Positions 14,109 to 22,431 of a stretch of DNA of 64,000 nt are shown piece after piece (positions within the stretch are counted from its first letter, which is position 1; each line of letters starts with the position of its first letter). The DNA comes from Bacteroidales bacterium (GTDB lineage: Bacteria > Bacteroidota > Bacteroidia > Bacteroidales > UBA932): assembly GCA_017399865.1 (NCBI GenBank), contig JAFQAT010000017.1, positions 153,079-217,078 on the forward strand. The letters are read 5' to 3'. Under the pieces are notes generated by a model. That model worked only from the letters and a program-made list of their open reading frames with translations, had not been told where the DNA came from and did no database searches. A program made the translations under genes and the position numbers.

Positions 14109-14129
14109 ATGCCCGATCAGGTCGGGCAT
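14109..14129. repeat. REP-like palindrome upstream of the GIY-YIG gene
   Basis: ATGCCCGA-tcagg-TCGGGCAT, 15 bases before the ATG of the GIY-YIG gene, followed by GAC as in other copies. Confidence 0.85.
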
Positions 14130-14158
14130 GACGGATGGACAGAGATGACTGGTGGGTC

Positions 14159-14281
14159 GTCATGCCCGGTTGTTTGTTTCGTCATGCCCGGCTGTTTCGT
14201 CATGCCCGGCTGTTTTGTCATACTCGGTTGTTTTGTCATACTCGGTTGTTTGTTTCGTCATGCCCGGCTCCGACCGGGCAT
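14159..14281 (+). repeat. Second 18/22-bp half-REP array ending in a full palindrome
   Basis: Units start at 14159 (22 bp), 14181, 14199, 14217 (18 bp each) and 14235 (22 bp), each beginning GTCATGCCCGG or GTCATACTCGG, then a complete REP ATGCCCGG-ctccga-CCGGGCAT (14260-14281). The terminal palindrome and its TCTCT flank are the same as at 13760-13785. The arrays bracket the GIY-YIG gene. The remaining 14282-14330 holds nothing recognised. Confidence 0.85.
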
Positions 14282-14330
14282 CTCTTAGGACTGCGCCTGT
14301 CCAATAAACGCCTTTCCTGTGACGGGAAAC

Positions 14331-15263
14331 TTAAGGAAAGAGTTCTTCCAAGACAGACAGGTCCATCCGGAGCATTCTTCTGAGTTGTTGGTTGGTGGCG
14401 TTGTAGCCAAAGTGCATATGGCGGGCGGTGTCGATCTTTTGTTGGGCGCTGAGTTGAGATGGCGACTTGATTGAGTACTCTTTGCTGATGTGTGAACATA
14501 TGACCGAGTAGAGTTCTTCGTCGGTCAGGAAGATGGAGTCTTTCAGCCTTGATGCGATCTGACTGAATGCTTCTGCATTGCGGGTGAGTGAATTGAAGTA
14601 GCTTCGTGCATCCCTGAACATGCTTTCTCCGAGTTTGATGTCGCAGAAAGAAGGGATGAATGGTATGGAGTCGATTACTTTTAAATCCTTGAATGGTGCT
14701 ATTTTCTTTGTATGTAGCAGGGCCCGTTGGGTCAGGATCGGCAATTCTCCTAATGGTGTGGTTGTCAGGTGCTTCAGCCAGGGACAGAAATATGCACAGC
14801 CTCCGCCCCATGGGTATGAGTCAGGAGTATATGACGGGTTGGATACAAATGCATTTCGATTGGCGTATATGATTTCGTTGCGTAGTGCCTGGAGGCTTTC
14901 AATAGGAAGGATGTCCATTTTAAACTTACTCCAGTCGATGACACGTTGTCTTTTGGGGAACGCCTGTCTGAGTCTCGCTGCAAACAGATCAAATGCTTTA
15001 ATGCATTCCTCCCGTTGCCCGGCCAAGATAAGGTGGACGTGATTGCCCATCAATTCAAAGGTGAGTGCTCGCACGGGTTTGCACAGGTGCAGTGCCGAAG
15101 CAAGGCACCACATTCCTACTATAAAGTCCTCTTCACAGCAGAAGATGTTCTGCATCTTTGTTCCGTCAGTATACACATGCCAATACGGACCGTTCGCGAT
15201 AAAGATACTTTCGCAAATTCTCTCCTTCTCTGAAAAACTCAGAGCACTAAAATCCTTCTTCAT
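14331..15263 (-). CDS. RAYT-type (Y1, IS200-like) HUH transposase
   Basis: A 310-residue protein with the layout of REP-associated tyrosine transposases. The HUH motif is N-H75-V-H77 in LMGNHVHLIL, followed by an Arg-rich helix (FDLFAARLRQAF). The candidate catalytic Tyr is Y133 in RNEIIYANRNAF, and a SYPWGGG segment about 20 residues later matches the family's YPWSS motif. Such proteins nick and join single-stranded DNA at REP hairpins and are usually single-copy, domesticated genes. The C-terminal 150 residues are longer than in typical RAYTs and include a helix-turn-helix-like end (TNQQLRRMLRMDLSVLEEL). It sits next to several palindromes of one REP family, the expected substrate. No IS ends are evident, so I call it a RAYT and not an active insertion sequence. 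Confidence 0.8.
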   Translation of the reverse strand: MKKDFSALSFSEKERICESIFIANGPYWHVYTDGTKMQNIFCCEEDFIVGMWCLASALHLCKPVRALTFELMGNHVHLILAGQREECIKAFDLFAARLRQAFPKRQRVIDWSKFKMDILPIESLQALRNEIIYANRNAFVSNPSYTPDSYPWGGGCAYFCPWLKHLTTTPLGELPILTQRALLHTKKIAPFKDLKVIDSIPFIPSFCDIKLGESMFRDARSYFNSLTRNAEAFSQIASRLKDSIFLTDEELYSVICSHISKEYSIKSPSQLSAQQKIDTARHMHFGYNATNQQLRRMLRMDLSVLEELFP

Positions 15264-15354
15264 AAATACCTATATTTTAATCATCATTAAATTCTATTGG
15301 TTGGCCAGAATAATGGCCCTTTTCTTGGACGCGGGCTGGCCTCGATCTTCGCCT

Positions 15355-15380
15355 GCCAGAAAATAGCCCGAATTTCTGGC
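15355..15380. repeat. Hairpin between RAYT start and comF end
   Basis: GCCAGAAA (15355-15362) pairs with TTTCTGGC (15373-15380). The surrounding 15290-15430 has several TGGCC/GGCCA words, but I see no gene. It may act downstream of comF, though there is no T-run. Confidence 0.4.
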
Positions 15381-15433
15381 CACCATTCAGACATCGTCCT
15401 CGATGGCCGGAAATCAATCTCCGCACACTATCT

Positions 15434-16246
15434 TTATCTTCCTCCCACAAATCCCAGCGTGGCGACGCTGATCCTCACGGACGGCGGGAAGACCGTCCGC
15501 AGAGCCGTGAAGCAGGCCATCAAAGTAGAACCGGTAGTGAAGACATCGTCGATCAGGAGCAGATGCCTGATTCCGTTTTCTGAGGCGATGCCTGCAAGGG
15601 ATGGGATGGAGACGAATGCTTCCGCCACATTCTTTCTTTTGTCTTCCACGTTCATCTTTGTCTGCGTTACTGTACGCTTTCTACGTTTGAGAAGGTCCGT
15701 TCTCATCGGTACCCCAAGCACCTCTGCCACGGCTCCTGCAATCACTTCCGCCTGATTATAGCCTCGTTTCCACTTCCTGGTCCAGTGCAGTGGCACAGGA
15801 ACGACCATGTCCACATCTTCAAACAGTTCCGAAGATGCCAGACGGTTTCCAAGCATGCGCCCGAAGTAACGTCCTGCCCGGATGTTGCCGTGATATTTGA
15901 TCTGGTAGGGGATGAGTCTGTATTGTGCTTCGCTGTGGTAGAAGAACAGTGCCGAAGCGTATGCATAATGCTCGTGGCGGGAGTCTTCAGCAGCGTCAGA
16001 AGTGTTTGTCGCACAGTCATTCCCAGGAGAGCCTCCTTCTTCCAGCGTCTTCTGTATTACTTCGTTGAATTTATCCGCCATAGGATTATGGCTCATGGTC
16101 CAGAAATATGTCTGCGGCAGATCTGCCAGACACTCGAGGCAAAGATGCTTCTCTTCCAGGAGAAGCCTTTGCCCGCATGTGATGCACTGTCGGGGAAGCA
16201 GTATCTCTCCAGCCGCGCGCAGTCCCCTCAAAACTATCCCTTTCAT
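15434..16246 (-). CDS. comF: ComF-family phosphoribosyltransferase-like protein
   Basis: I start at the Met at 16246 (MKGIVLRGLRAAG), 270 residues; the frame extends further but without support. A four-Cys zinc finger (CITCGQRLLLEEKHLCLEC) near residue 20 is followed by a type I phosphoribosyltransferase domain with VVPVPLHWTRKWKRGYNQAE and the PRPP-binding loop LLLIDDVFTTGST. ComF proteins assist natural transformation or DNA handling; in Bacteroidota the role is not well defined. An insertion around residues 70-100 (EEGGSPGNDCATNTSDAAED) is rich in small polar residues and unusual for the family. The last 35 codons have a decayed counterpart at 11175, in the same orientation, on the far side of the REP/RAYT region. 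Confidence 0.9.
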   Translation of the reverse strand: MKGIVLRGLRAAGEILLPRQCITCGQRLLLEEKHLCLECLADLPQTYFWTMSHNPMADKFNEVIQKTLEEGGSPGNDCATNTSDAAEDSRHEHYAYASALFFYHSEAQYRLIPYQIKYHGNIRAGRYFGRMLGNRLASSELFEDVDMVVPVPLHWTRKWKRGYNQAEVIAGAVAEVLGVPMRTDLLKRRKRTVTQTKMNVEDKRKNVAEAFVSIPSLAGIASENGIRHLLLIDDVFTTGSTLMACFTALRTVFPPSVRISVATLGFVGGR

Positions 16247-16385
16247 AGCATAATGAATTTGCTGTTTCAAAGTAATGTAAAAATCTTCGGAATAGCAACG
16301 GAAAACGGCCCGAAGATTCACATCTGCAGGCCGCTTGGTTTAGGTTTTGTAATTTACGATTGTGTGTATGGTTAAGAAATAATTA

Positions 16386-17132
16386 TCAGCAGTTCATTCC
16401 TCCGCAGCAGCTGACCACCTGTCCGGTCACATAGGCTGAAAGGTCGCTTGCCAGGAAGACGGCTACATTTGCCACATCTTCGGGCTTTCCGGCCCTTCTG
16501 AGAGGAATCTGTTTTTCCCATTCAGTCTTTACGTTTTCAGGAAGGGCGCCGGTCATGTCTGTCTCAATGAATCCCGGAGCGATGCAGTTCGCCCTGATTC
16601 CGCGGGGTCCCATTTCCTTTGCCATGGACTTTGCCAGTCCGATGAGTCCTGCCTTTGATGCCGAATAGTTGCACTGTCCGGCGTTGCCTGCCATGCCCAC
16701 GACTGACGACATGTTGATGATACTTCCGCATCTCTGCCTTGCCATGACAGGCGTGCATGCATGTATGAAGTTGAATGCGGACTTGAGGTTCGTTCCGATC
16801 ACCGCATCCCACTGCGCCTCGTCCATCCTCATCATCAATCCGTCCTTTGTTATACCAGCGTTGTTTACAAGTACGTCAATACGCCCGAACGCTGACTTCA
16901 CTTCTTCAACAACCCTGTGGGCATCTTCAAATGAAGCTGCATCCGAGGCGAATGCCATCGCTTTCACTCCGGTTGCTTCAAGTTCTGCGACAAGCGATTG
17001 TGCTGCCTCGTGCTGCGATCTGTATGTGAATGCCACATCAGCACCTTCGGCTGCAAACTTCAAGGCAATAGCTCTTCCTATTCCTCGTGTCGCTCCTGTA
17101 ACAAGAGCAGTCTTTCCATCAAGAAGTCCCAT
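16386..17132 (-). CDS. fabG: 3-oxoacyl-ACP reductase FabG
   Basis: Start chosen at 17132 (MGLLDGKTALVTGATRGIG), 248 residues, the usual family length. It is a short-chain dehydrogenase that reduces 3-oxoacyl-ACP with NADPH in fatty-acid elongation. The cofactor motif TGATRGIG is at residues 12-19, NNAG follows at about residue 90, and the catalytic Ser-Tyr-Lys set is in INMSSVVGMAGNAGQCNYSASKAG. Substrate-family hallmarks such as GFIETDMT and a C-terminal VTGQVVSCCGGM are present; the usual end is VDGGM, so CCGGM is a variant. It is divergent from ahcY; the intergenic region carries the ahcY promoter. Confidence 0.93.
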   Translation of the reverse strand: MGLLDGKTALVTGATRGIGRAIALKFAAEGADVAFTYRSQHEAAQSLVAELEATGVKAMAFASDAASFEDAHRVVEEVKSAFGRIDVLVNNAGITKDGLMMRMDEAQWDAVIGTNLKSAFNFIHACTPVMARQRCGSIINMSSVVGMAGNAGQCNYSASKAGLIGLAKSMAKEMGPRGIRANCIAPGFIETDMTGALPENVKTEWEKQIPLRRAGKPEDVANVAVFLASDLSAYVTGQVVSCCGGMNC

Positions 17133-17255
17133 GACGTTCAAGTTTGTTTCTACAAAAATACCCAGTTGCAATCTAATTGCCAAATGATTTCAGCCGGATG
17201 TCGTTAAAAACCGGCTAATGTGGCAAAAAGTACTATACAGTGGTCAAAAAATCCC

Positions 17256-17263
17256 TATCTTTG
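17256..17263 (+). promoter_or_regulatory. -7 box TATCTTTG for ahcY
   Basis: Exact match to TAnnTTTG, 34 bases before the ahcY ATG at 17298. Confidence 0.65.
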
Positions 17264-17297
17264 TCCGCATATTAACGAAACAAACAGAAAAAGTATC

Positions 17298-18551
17298 ATG
17301 GCAAGCGAAATAAGAAATCAGGAACTTTGGCAGGAAGGACGTTTGAAGATAGATTGGGTAAGGCATCACATGCCGCTTCTTAACGGACTTGAGGAAGAGT
17401 TCAGACAGACCCTTCCGTTCAAGGGAAAGAAGGTGGCTCTTTCCGTACATCTCGAGGCAAAGACAGCATATCTGTGCGAAGTGCTCGCAGCAGGTGGAGC
17501 GGAAATGTATGTGACAGGAAGCAATCCGCTTTCGACCCAGGACGATGTGGCCGCAGCCCTTGTGCAGGCGGGACTGAATGTCTTCGCATGGTATGATGCC
17601 ACGCCGGAAGAGTATGAGGCTCATATCCGCAGGGTGCTGGAGGTCGGTCCGCATATCATTATCGACGACGGCGGAGACCTCGTGAACCTTATGCATACCG
17701 AGTATACGGACCTCATTCCGAACGTTATAGGAGGATGTGAGGAGACCACGACAGGTATCCTTCGTCTTGTGCAGCTGAACAAGGCAAAGTCGCTGAAGTT
17801 CCCGATGATGCTTGTGAACAATGCGGACTGCAAGCATCTCTTCGACAACCGTTACGGCACAGGCCAGTCGGTATGGGACGGAATAAACCGCACGACAAAC
17901 CTCATTGTCGCAGGAAAGAATGTGGTGGTTGCAGGTTACGGCTGGTGCGGAAAGGGAGTTGCCATGCGTGCCAAGGGACTCGGCGCCGAGGTGATCGTGA
18001 CCGAAGTCGATCCTATCAAGGCGATGGAGGCGGTCATGGACGGCTTCAAGGTGATGAAGATGGAACAGGCTGCCCGCATAGGTGATATATTCGTGACCGT
18101 GACAGGCTGTGATGCAGTCATAGTGAAGGAACATTTCCTCAACATGAAGGATGGGGCAATCTGCTGCAACGCAGGCCACTTCGATTGCGAAGTGGACGTT
18201 GCAGGACTTCGTGAGATAGCTCTCGAGGTCAAGCCTGCAAGAAAGAACATAATAGGTTACACGCTGGAAAACGGAAACAGGATATACGTCATAGCCGAAG
18301 GCCGCCTCGTGAACCTCGCGGCCGGCGACGGACATCCGGCTGAAATCATGGACATGTCCTTCGCAATCCAGGCCCTCAGCGCAAAATATCTTGTCGAGAA
18401 TGCCGGAAACATATCCCGCGAACCTGGATGCATGGTCCATGATGTCCCTCTGGCGATCGATCAGGAAGTTGCCCGCCGCAAGCTCTCATACTGGGGCTGC
18501 GAGATCGATACCCTGACCCCAGAGCAGCACCGCTACCTTTTCGGAGAATAA
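17298..18551 (+). CDS. ahcY: Adenosylhomocysteinase
   Basis: The start is MASEIRNQELW (17298), 417 residues; upstream in-frame Met codons lie inside the promoter. The enzyme hydrolyses S-adenosylhomocysteine to adenosine and homocysteine, keeping methylation running. Visible signatures: NNADCKHLFDNRYGTGQS (active-site Lys and Asp), GKNVVVAGYGWCGKGVAMRAKGLGA (NAD-binding Rossmann loop), CNAGHFDCEVD (active-site His) and GRLVNLAAGDGHP. It shares its intergenic region with fabG and is convergent with rodA, ending 4 bases from the rodA stop. Confidence 0.96.
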   Translation: MASEIRNQELWQEGRLKIDWVRHHMPLLNGLEEEFRQTLPFKGKKVALSVHLEAKTAYLCEVLAAGGAEMYVTGSNPLSTQDDVAAALVQAGLNVFAWYDATPEEYEAHIRRVLEVGPHIIIDDGGDLVNLMHTEYTDLIPNVIGGCEETTTGILRLVQLNKAKSLKFPMMLVNNADCKHLFDNRYGTGQSVWDGINRTTNLIVAGKNVVVAGYGWCGKGVAMRAKGLGAEVIVTEVDPIKAMEAVMDGFKVMKMEQAARIGDIFVTVTGCDAVIVKEHFLNMKDGAICCNAGHFDCEVDVAGLREIALEVKPARKNIIGYTLENGNRIYVIAEGRLVNLAAGDGHPAEIMDMSFAIQALSAKYLVENAGNISREPGCMVHDVPLAIDQEVARRKLSYWGCEIDTLTPEQHRYLFGE

Positions 18552-18555
18552 CCTG

Positions 18556-20061
18556 TTAGAAATACTTCCTCTCGTTACGGTCGAGGGCGATGAAGATGAA
18601 GAGCAAGGCGGTGAATCCCCACAGGGATGAGCCGCCGTAGCTTATGAATGGCAGAGGTATGCCGATGACCGGCATCAGACCTATGGTCATGCCGATGTTT
18701 ATGAAAAGGTGCATGAATATGCAGCATGCCACGCAGTATCCGTAAATGCGTGTGAATGCCTCCCTGCTCCGTTCGGCATCCTTGACTATCCTCCACATCA
18801 GGAACACGTACAGAAGGATGACGAATGTGCATCCTATGAATCCCCATTCCTCTCCGATGGTGCAGAATATGAAGTCTGTGCTCTGTTCCGGCACGAATCC
18901 GTATGTTGTCTGGGTTCCGTTAAGATATCCCTTTCCTGACAGGCCTCCTGATCCGATGGCGATCATGGACTGGTTGACGTTATATCCTACTCCGGAAGGA
19001 TCTTCCTTCATGCCCAGAAGGACTTCTATCCTCTTTCTCTGGTGGTCCTGAAGCACGTCGTTGAACAGGAAGTCGACAGAGAAGACAAGGACTATTCCGG
19101 CCAGGGCGGATATGATGGCCAGATGGGTGAAGGTGTTCCTTTCTCTGAAAGCCTGATATGCCACGAAAGGAATGGCTGCAATGATGAGACCCAGCAATAT
19201 GTAGAGCGGCTTTATCTTCGAAATGAACGACGGATCTTCGGCTGCGATCTCTTCTGCAATGACTGCGTCGGCAGGTGCTGCAGTGGCCGCGATGGCCTCC
19301 ATGATGTCAGGTACGAATGCAAACAATATTATCACCGGCACACATATGATGAGCCACCATCTGAACCTGCCGGAATACAGGCATATGCACAGCGACGCCA
19401 CTCCGGCCAGCACAAGGACCGCCACGTAAGGCGATGCCGTAAGGGTGAGGATGAACAGCAGGATCGCCATGCCTACTATGAAGATAAGCCACCCTGAAAG
19501 TCCTTCCCTGTAAAGCATGAATATGAATCCGACATATACCAGGGCCGAGCCGGTCTCGCTCTGACCGATGATGATCATCATCGGAATGAGGATGATGGCT
19601 GCCGTGATTATGAAGTCCTTCCATCTTCCGATCCTGTAGCCCAGCTGGCTCATCACTGCCGCCAGCATCAGGGACGTGGATATCTTGGATATCTCTGCCG
19701 GCTGGAATCTTACCGGTCCGAATTCGAACCATGAGCGCGATCCCTTGACTTCGATTCCCAGAAAAATGACGGCGACAAGCAGGAATATGACGAAAACATA
19801 TATCGGCAATGCTGCGCTTTCATATATCCGGGGCGGTATTACGAAGAGGATGAATACCGCTATGACAAGGGCTGTGGACATCCATACGAACTGTTTTCCG
19901 CTTCGGCTTGCGAAATCGAATATGGACGACGGCTCGGAAGCATGTACGGAGGCATAGATGTTCGCCCATCCGATGAGGATGAGTATCAGCCAGCAGAAGA
20001 CCAGACTCCAGTCAATGGTCTTCGCGATGCCTCTGTTCCTGTATCCTCCTGCGCTTCTCAT
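18556..20061 (-). CDS. rodA: Peptidoglycan polymerase RodA
   Basis: A 501-residue SEDS-family membrane protein, last gene of the mreB-mreC-mreD-mrdA-rodA cluster. It polymerises lipid II during cell elongation together with PBP2. Signatures include WSLVFCWLILILIGWANIYA, PARFQPAEISK-like FGPVRFQPAEISKIS, GQSETGSALVYVGF, and the conserved C-terminal MTIGLMPVIGIPLPFISYGG. At 501 residues it is longer than the about 370-residue enterobacterial protein because of a large loop (about residues 245-300) containing an Ala-rich stretch (IMEAIAATAAPADAVIAEE) before the next membrane segment. It follows mrdA with a 1-base gap. Confidence 0.95.
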   Translation of the reverse strand: MRSAGGYRNRGIAKTIDWSLVFCWLILILIGWANIYASVHASEPSSIFDFASRSGKQFVWMSTALVIAVFILFVIPPRIYESAALPIYVFVIFLLVAVIFLGIEVKGSRSWFEFGPVRFQPAEISKISTSLMLAAVMSQLGYRIGRWKDFIITAAIILIPMMIIIGQSETGSALVYVGFIFMLYREGLSGWLIFIVGMAILLFILTLTASPYVAVLVLAGVASLCICLYSGRFRWWLIICVPVIILFAFVPDIMEAIAATAAPADAVIAEEIAAEDPSFISKIKPLYILLGLIIAAIPFVAYQAFRERNTFTHLAIISALAGIVLVFSVDFLFNDVLQDHQRKRIEVLLGMKEDPSGVGYNVNQSMIAIGSGGLSGKGYLNGTQTTYGFVPEQSTDFIFCTIGEEWGFIGCTFVILLYVFLMWRIVKDAERSREAFTRIYGYCVACCIFMHLFINIGMTIGLMPVIGIPLPFISYGGSSLWGFTALLFIFIALDRNERKYF

Positions 20062-20062
20062 C

Positions 20063-21907
20063 CTACTTCTTTACCTTTACCCTGTCCAGCAGGTCTCCGT
20101 TCAACATTCTCTCCTCAAGCGGCTTTCTGCTGTCGCTGATCTCTCCGTTGAGGTATTTTTCTGCAAGAAGCGATGCTATAGGCGCCGCCCATGTCGCTCC
20201 GAATCCTCCGTTCTCCACATATGCGGCAACGGCGATCTTAGGGTTGTCCTTCGGTGCAAAGCAGATGAATACCGAATGGTCGTTGCCATGCGGGTTCTGT
20301 GCCGTTCCCGTCTTTCCGCAGATGTCCAACCCCGGAACAGCCGCCACGCTTGCCGTACCCCCGGATCCGTATCCGCTGTTTACAGCCCTGTACATGCCTC
20401 CGATGACCTTGTGGAAATGGGTGGTGTCCACCATCGTATAGTTCTTCTCCTTGTATTTAGGGTCAATCGTGACGTTGTCGGAATCCTTTATGATATGTGG
20501 TGTGTAATAGAAACCTCGGTTCGCGATCGTAGCGCATAGGTTTGCGAGGTGGAGAGGTGTACATCCGATCTCACCCTGTCCGATTGAGAGCGAAATGACT
20601 GTCGTCGCCTTCCATCCTCCTTTGTTGTAGACCTTGTTGTAATATTTCGAATCCGGAATGTTTCCTCCGAGCTCTGACGGGAAATCACTGCCCAGCTTCT
20701 GGCCGAAGCCGAAACTCTTGACATATTCATTCCATTTGTCCATGGCCTCGTCTATCGAACCGTATTTCGGATTCTCCAGCAGGGCACGCAGCACATAGCA
20801 ATAGTATGCGTTGCAGGACATCATGATGGATTCCTCGAAGTTTAGAGGGGACTTGTGTGCATGGCATCCCAGCTTGTTCCTGCCGAAGTGGTATCCCATG
20901 CTGCAGGGATATTGCGTGTTCGGAGTAAATACACCCTCTTCCAGTCCTATCAGGCCGTTTACCAGCTTGAAGACCGATCCCGGAGGGTATGATGCCTGCA
21001 CGGCTCTGTTGAACATTGGCTTGTACGGGTCTGTGGATATGCTTTTGTAGTGCTGTCCGATGTTTGCCAGCTGGTCCACGTCGATACCCGGGCTTGAAAC
21101 AAGAGTAAGGATCTCTCCGGTGGACGGCTCTATGGCGACAAGGCTTCCCACCTTTCTGTTCATCAGCATCTGTCCGTAGTGCTGGAGTTCTGCATCGATG
21201 GTGGTCGTGATGTCGTCTCCCGGTACAGCCTCTACATCAAGCTCTCCATTCCTGTACCGTGATTCGATCTTGTTCCTGGAGTTCCTGAGCCAGATGTTAT
21301 ATCCCTTATGTCCCCTCAGTTCCTTCTCCCTGGCCGCCTCTATGCCGGTCATGCCGGCATAGTCGCCGGCCTTGTATTCGTCAGGATGCCTCTCGATGTA
21401 TGATGCGTTGACTTCGGATACATAGCCCAGAAGGTTTCCTCCTGCATTGAAAGGATACTCCCTGATGCTTCTGGCCTGTCCTCGGAAGCCCGGAAACTTA
21501 TATGCTACCTCTGCAAACTTCATGTATGTCTCCGGCGGTATCTGCTTTATCATGACCACGGACTGCCATCCGATTCTCCTACGGTTCCTGTAGAATTCGT
21601 CCATCTTCTCCTTGACGAACTCCGGAGTGATGTCCAGTACGCGGCAGAGAGCGAGAGTGTCGAATTCCTCGACTTCCTTAGGCGTTACCATGAGATCGTA
21701 TGCTACCTTGTTTCCTACAAGGATGTTTCCGTTTCTGTCATGGATGATGCCTCGGGTAGGGTATATGGTCGTGTAGACCATGGTGTTGTTCTCGGCGGAA
21801 AGCTTGTACTTGTCGTCGAGTATCTGTATGCTGAAGAGCTTGGCTATCAGTATTGCTGCAGCCGTACAGAGTCCGATGAGGAGTTTGTTTTCCCTGTTGA
21901 GCTTCAT
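20063..21907 (-). CDS. mrdA: Penicillin-binding protein 2 (elongation transpeptidase)
   Basis: A 614-residue class B PBP. One N-terminal membrane segment (about residues 8-27) is followed by the pedestal domain (GIIHDRNGNILVGNKVAYDLMV) and a transpeptidase domain. Its active-site motifs are SVFK in PPGSVFKLVNGL, SCN in IMMSCNAYYCY and KTG in DICGKTGTAQNPHG. It cross-links peptidoglycan synthesised by RodA, whose gene follows by 1 base; mreD precedes by 11 bases. The loop with IGCTPLHLANLCA matches the family. Confidence 0.95.
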   Translation of the reverse strand: MKLNRENKLLIGLCTAAAILIAKLFSIQILDDKYKLSAENNTMVYTTIYPTRGIIHDRNGNILVGNKVAYDLMVTPKEVEEFDTLALCRVLDITPEFVKEKMDEFYRNRRRIGWQSVVMIKQIPPETYMKFAEVAYKFPGFRGQARSIREYPFNAGGNLLGYVSEVNASYIERHPDEYKAGDYAGMTGIEAAREKELRGHKGYNIWLRNSRNKIESRYRNGELDVEAVPGDDITTTIDAELQHYGQMLMNRKVGSLVAIEPSTGEILTLVSSPGIDVDQLANIGQHYKSISTDPYKPMFNRAVQASYPPGSVFKLVNGLIGLEEGVFTPNTQYPCSMGYHFGRNKLGCHAHKSPLNFEESIMMSCNAYYCYVLRALLENPKYGSIDEAMDKWNEYVKSFGFGQKLGSDFPSELGGNIPDSKYYNKVYNKGGWKATTVISLSIGQGEIGCTPLHLANLCATIANRGFYYTPHIIKDSDNVTIDPKYKEKNYTMVDTTHFHKVIGGMYRAVNSGYGSGGTASVAAVPGLDICGKTGTAQNPHGNDHSVFICFAPKDNPKIAVAAYVENGGFGATWAAPIASLLAEKYLNGEISDSRKPLEERMLNGDLLDRVKVKK

Positions 21908-21918
21908 CCCTTATCCTC

Positions 21919-22431
21919 CTATTTGCGGTCTTCGACCGTAAGAATGTTTGTCACGATAAGGGCAAGGATGTAGTTGCATGCGAGAGAGACTCCAGTTCTG
22001 GTCAGGTTGAACCATGCCGGTCTTGTTCCTGCTCCGTCCAGAAAGACGTATATGCCGAGGAAGATGATGAGCGAGACAAGAAGGATGAAGGAGATCTTGC
22101 CTATGCCGTTCTTTCTTATCGAGAAGCTGTCGCTTCTTGTTATGATGTCTTCGCCTAGGAAGAATCGGATGAGAGGCTTGCGCATTATTGCTACAGGAAC
22201 CAGTGATGCCGCGTTGAGGCCTATGATTCCTTCTGAAAGCCAGTCAACGGAAAGTCCGGTGACGAATGCCAGGATCATGCAGAACGGAGTGGTGACAGTC
22301 AGCGGTACGCAAATGATCATTGCCGGAAGCAGGGTGAGCATGACGAAAGGACTGAAGTCAGTGAAATTGCATAACACCATCTGACCCAGCACCATCAGGA
22401 AGTAAAGCAGTCCGAAATTCTGTGTCTTCAT
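21919..22431 (-). CDS. mreD: Rod-shape protein MreD
   Basis: A 170-residue integral membrane protein with five or six hydrophobic segments, located exactly where mreD is expected, between mreC (4-base overlap) and mrdA. MreD sequences are poorly conserved; GLYFLMVLGQMVLCNF-like first helix, the conserved GLSVDWLSEGIIGLNA segment and the size support the call. It links MreC and the elongasome enzymes in the inner membrane. Confidence 0.88.
   Translation of the reverse strand: MKTQNFGLLYFLMVLGQMVLCNFTDFSPFVMLTLLPAMIICVPLTVTTPFCMILAFVTGLSVDWLSEGIIGLNAASLVPVAIMRKPLIRFFLGEDIITRSDSFSIRKNGIGKISFILLVSLIIFLGIYVFLDGAGTRPAWFNLTRTGVSLACNYILALIVTNILTVEDRK

Noticed and set aside
13511-14281. CRISPR array
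   Set aside because: Units are 18-22 bp, directly abutting with no unique spacers, and no cas genes are present.
14331-15263. A complete insertion sequence of the IS200/IS605 type
   Set aside because: No IS ends, no TnpB partner, and the protein has RAYT-type features with REPs nearby.
17244-18440. A 398-residue minus-strand frame opposite ahcY
   Set aside because: His/Cys-rich shadow of the ahcY reading frame; no start context or known motif.
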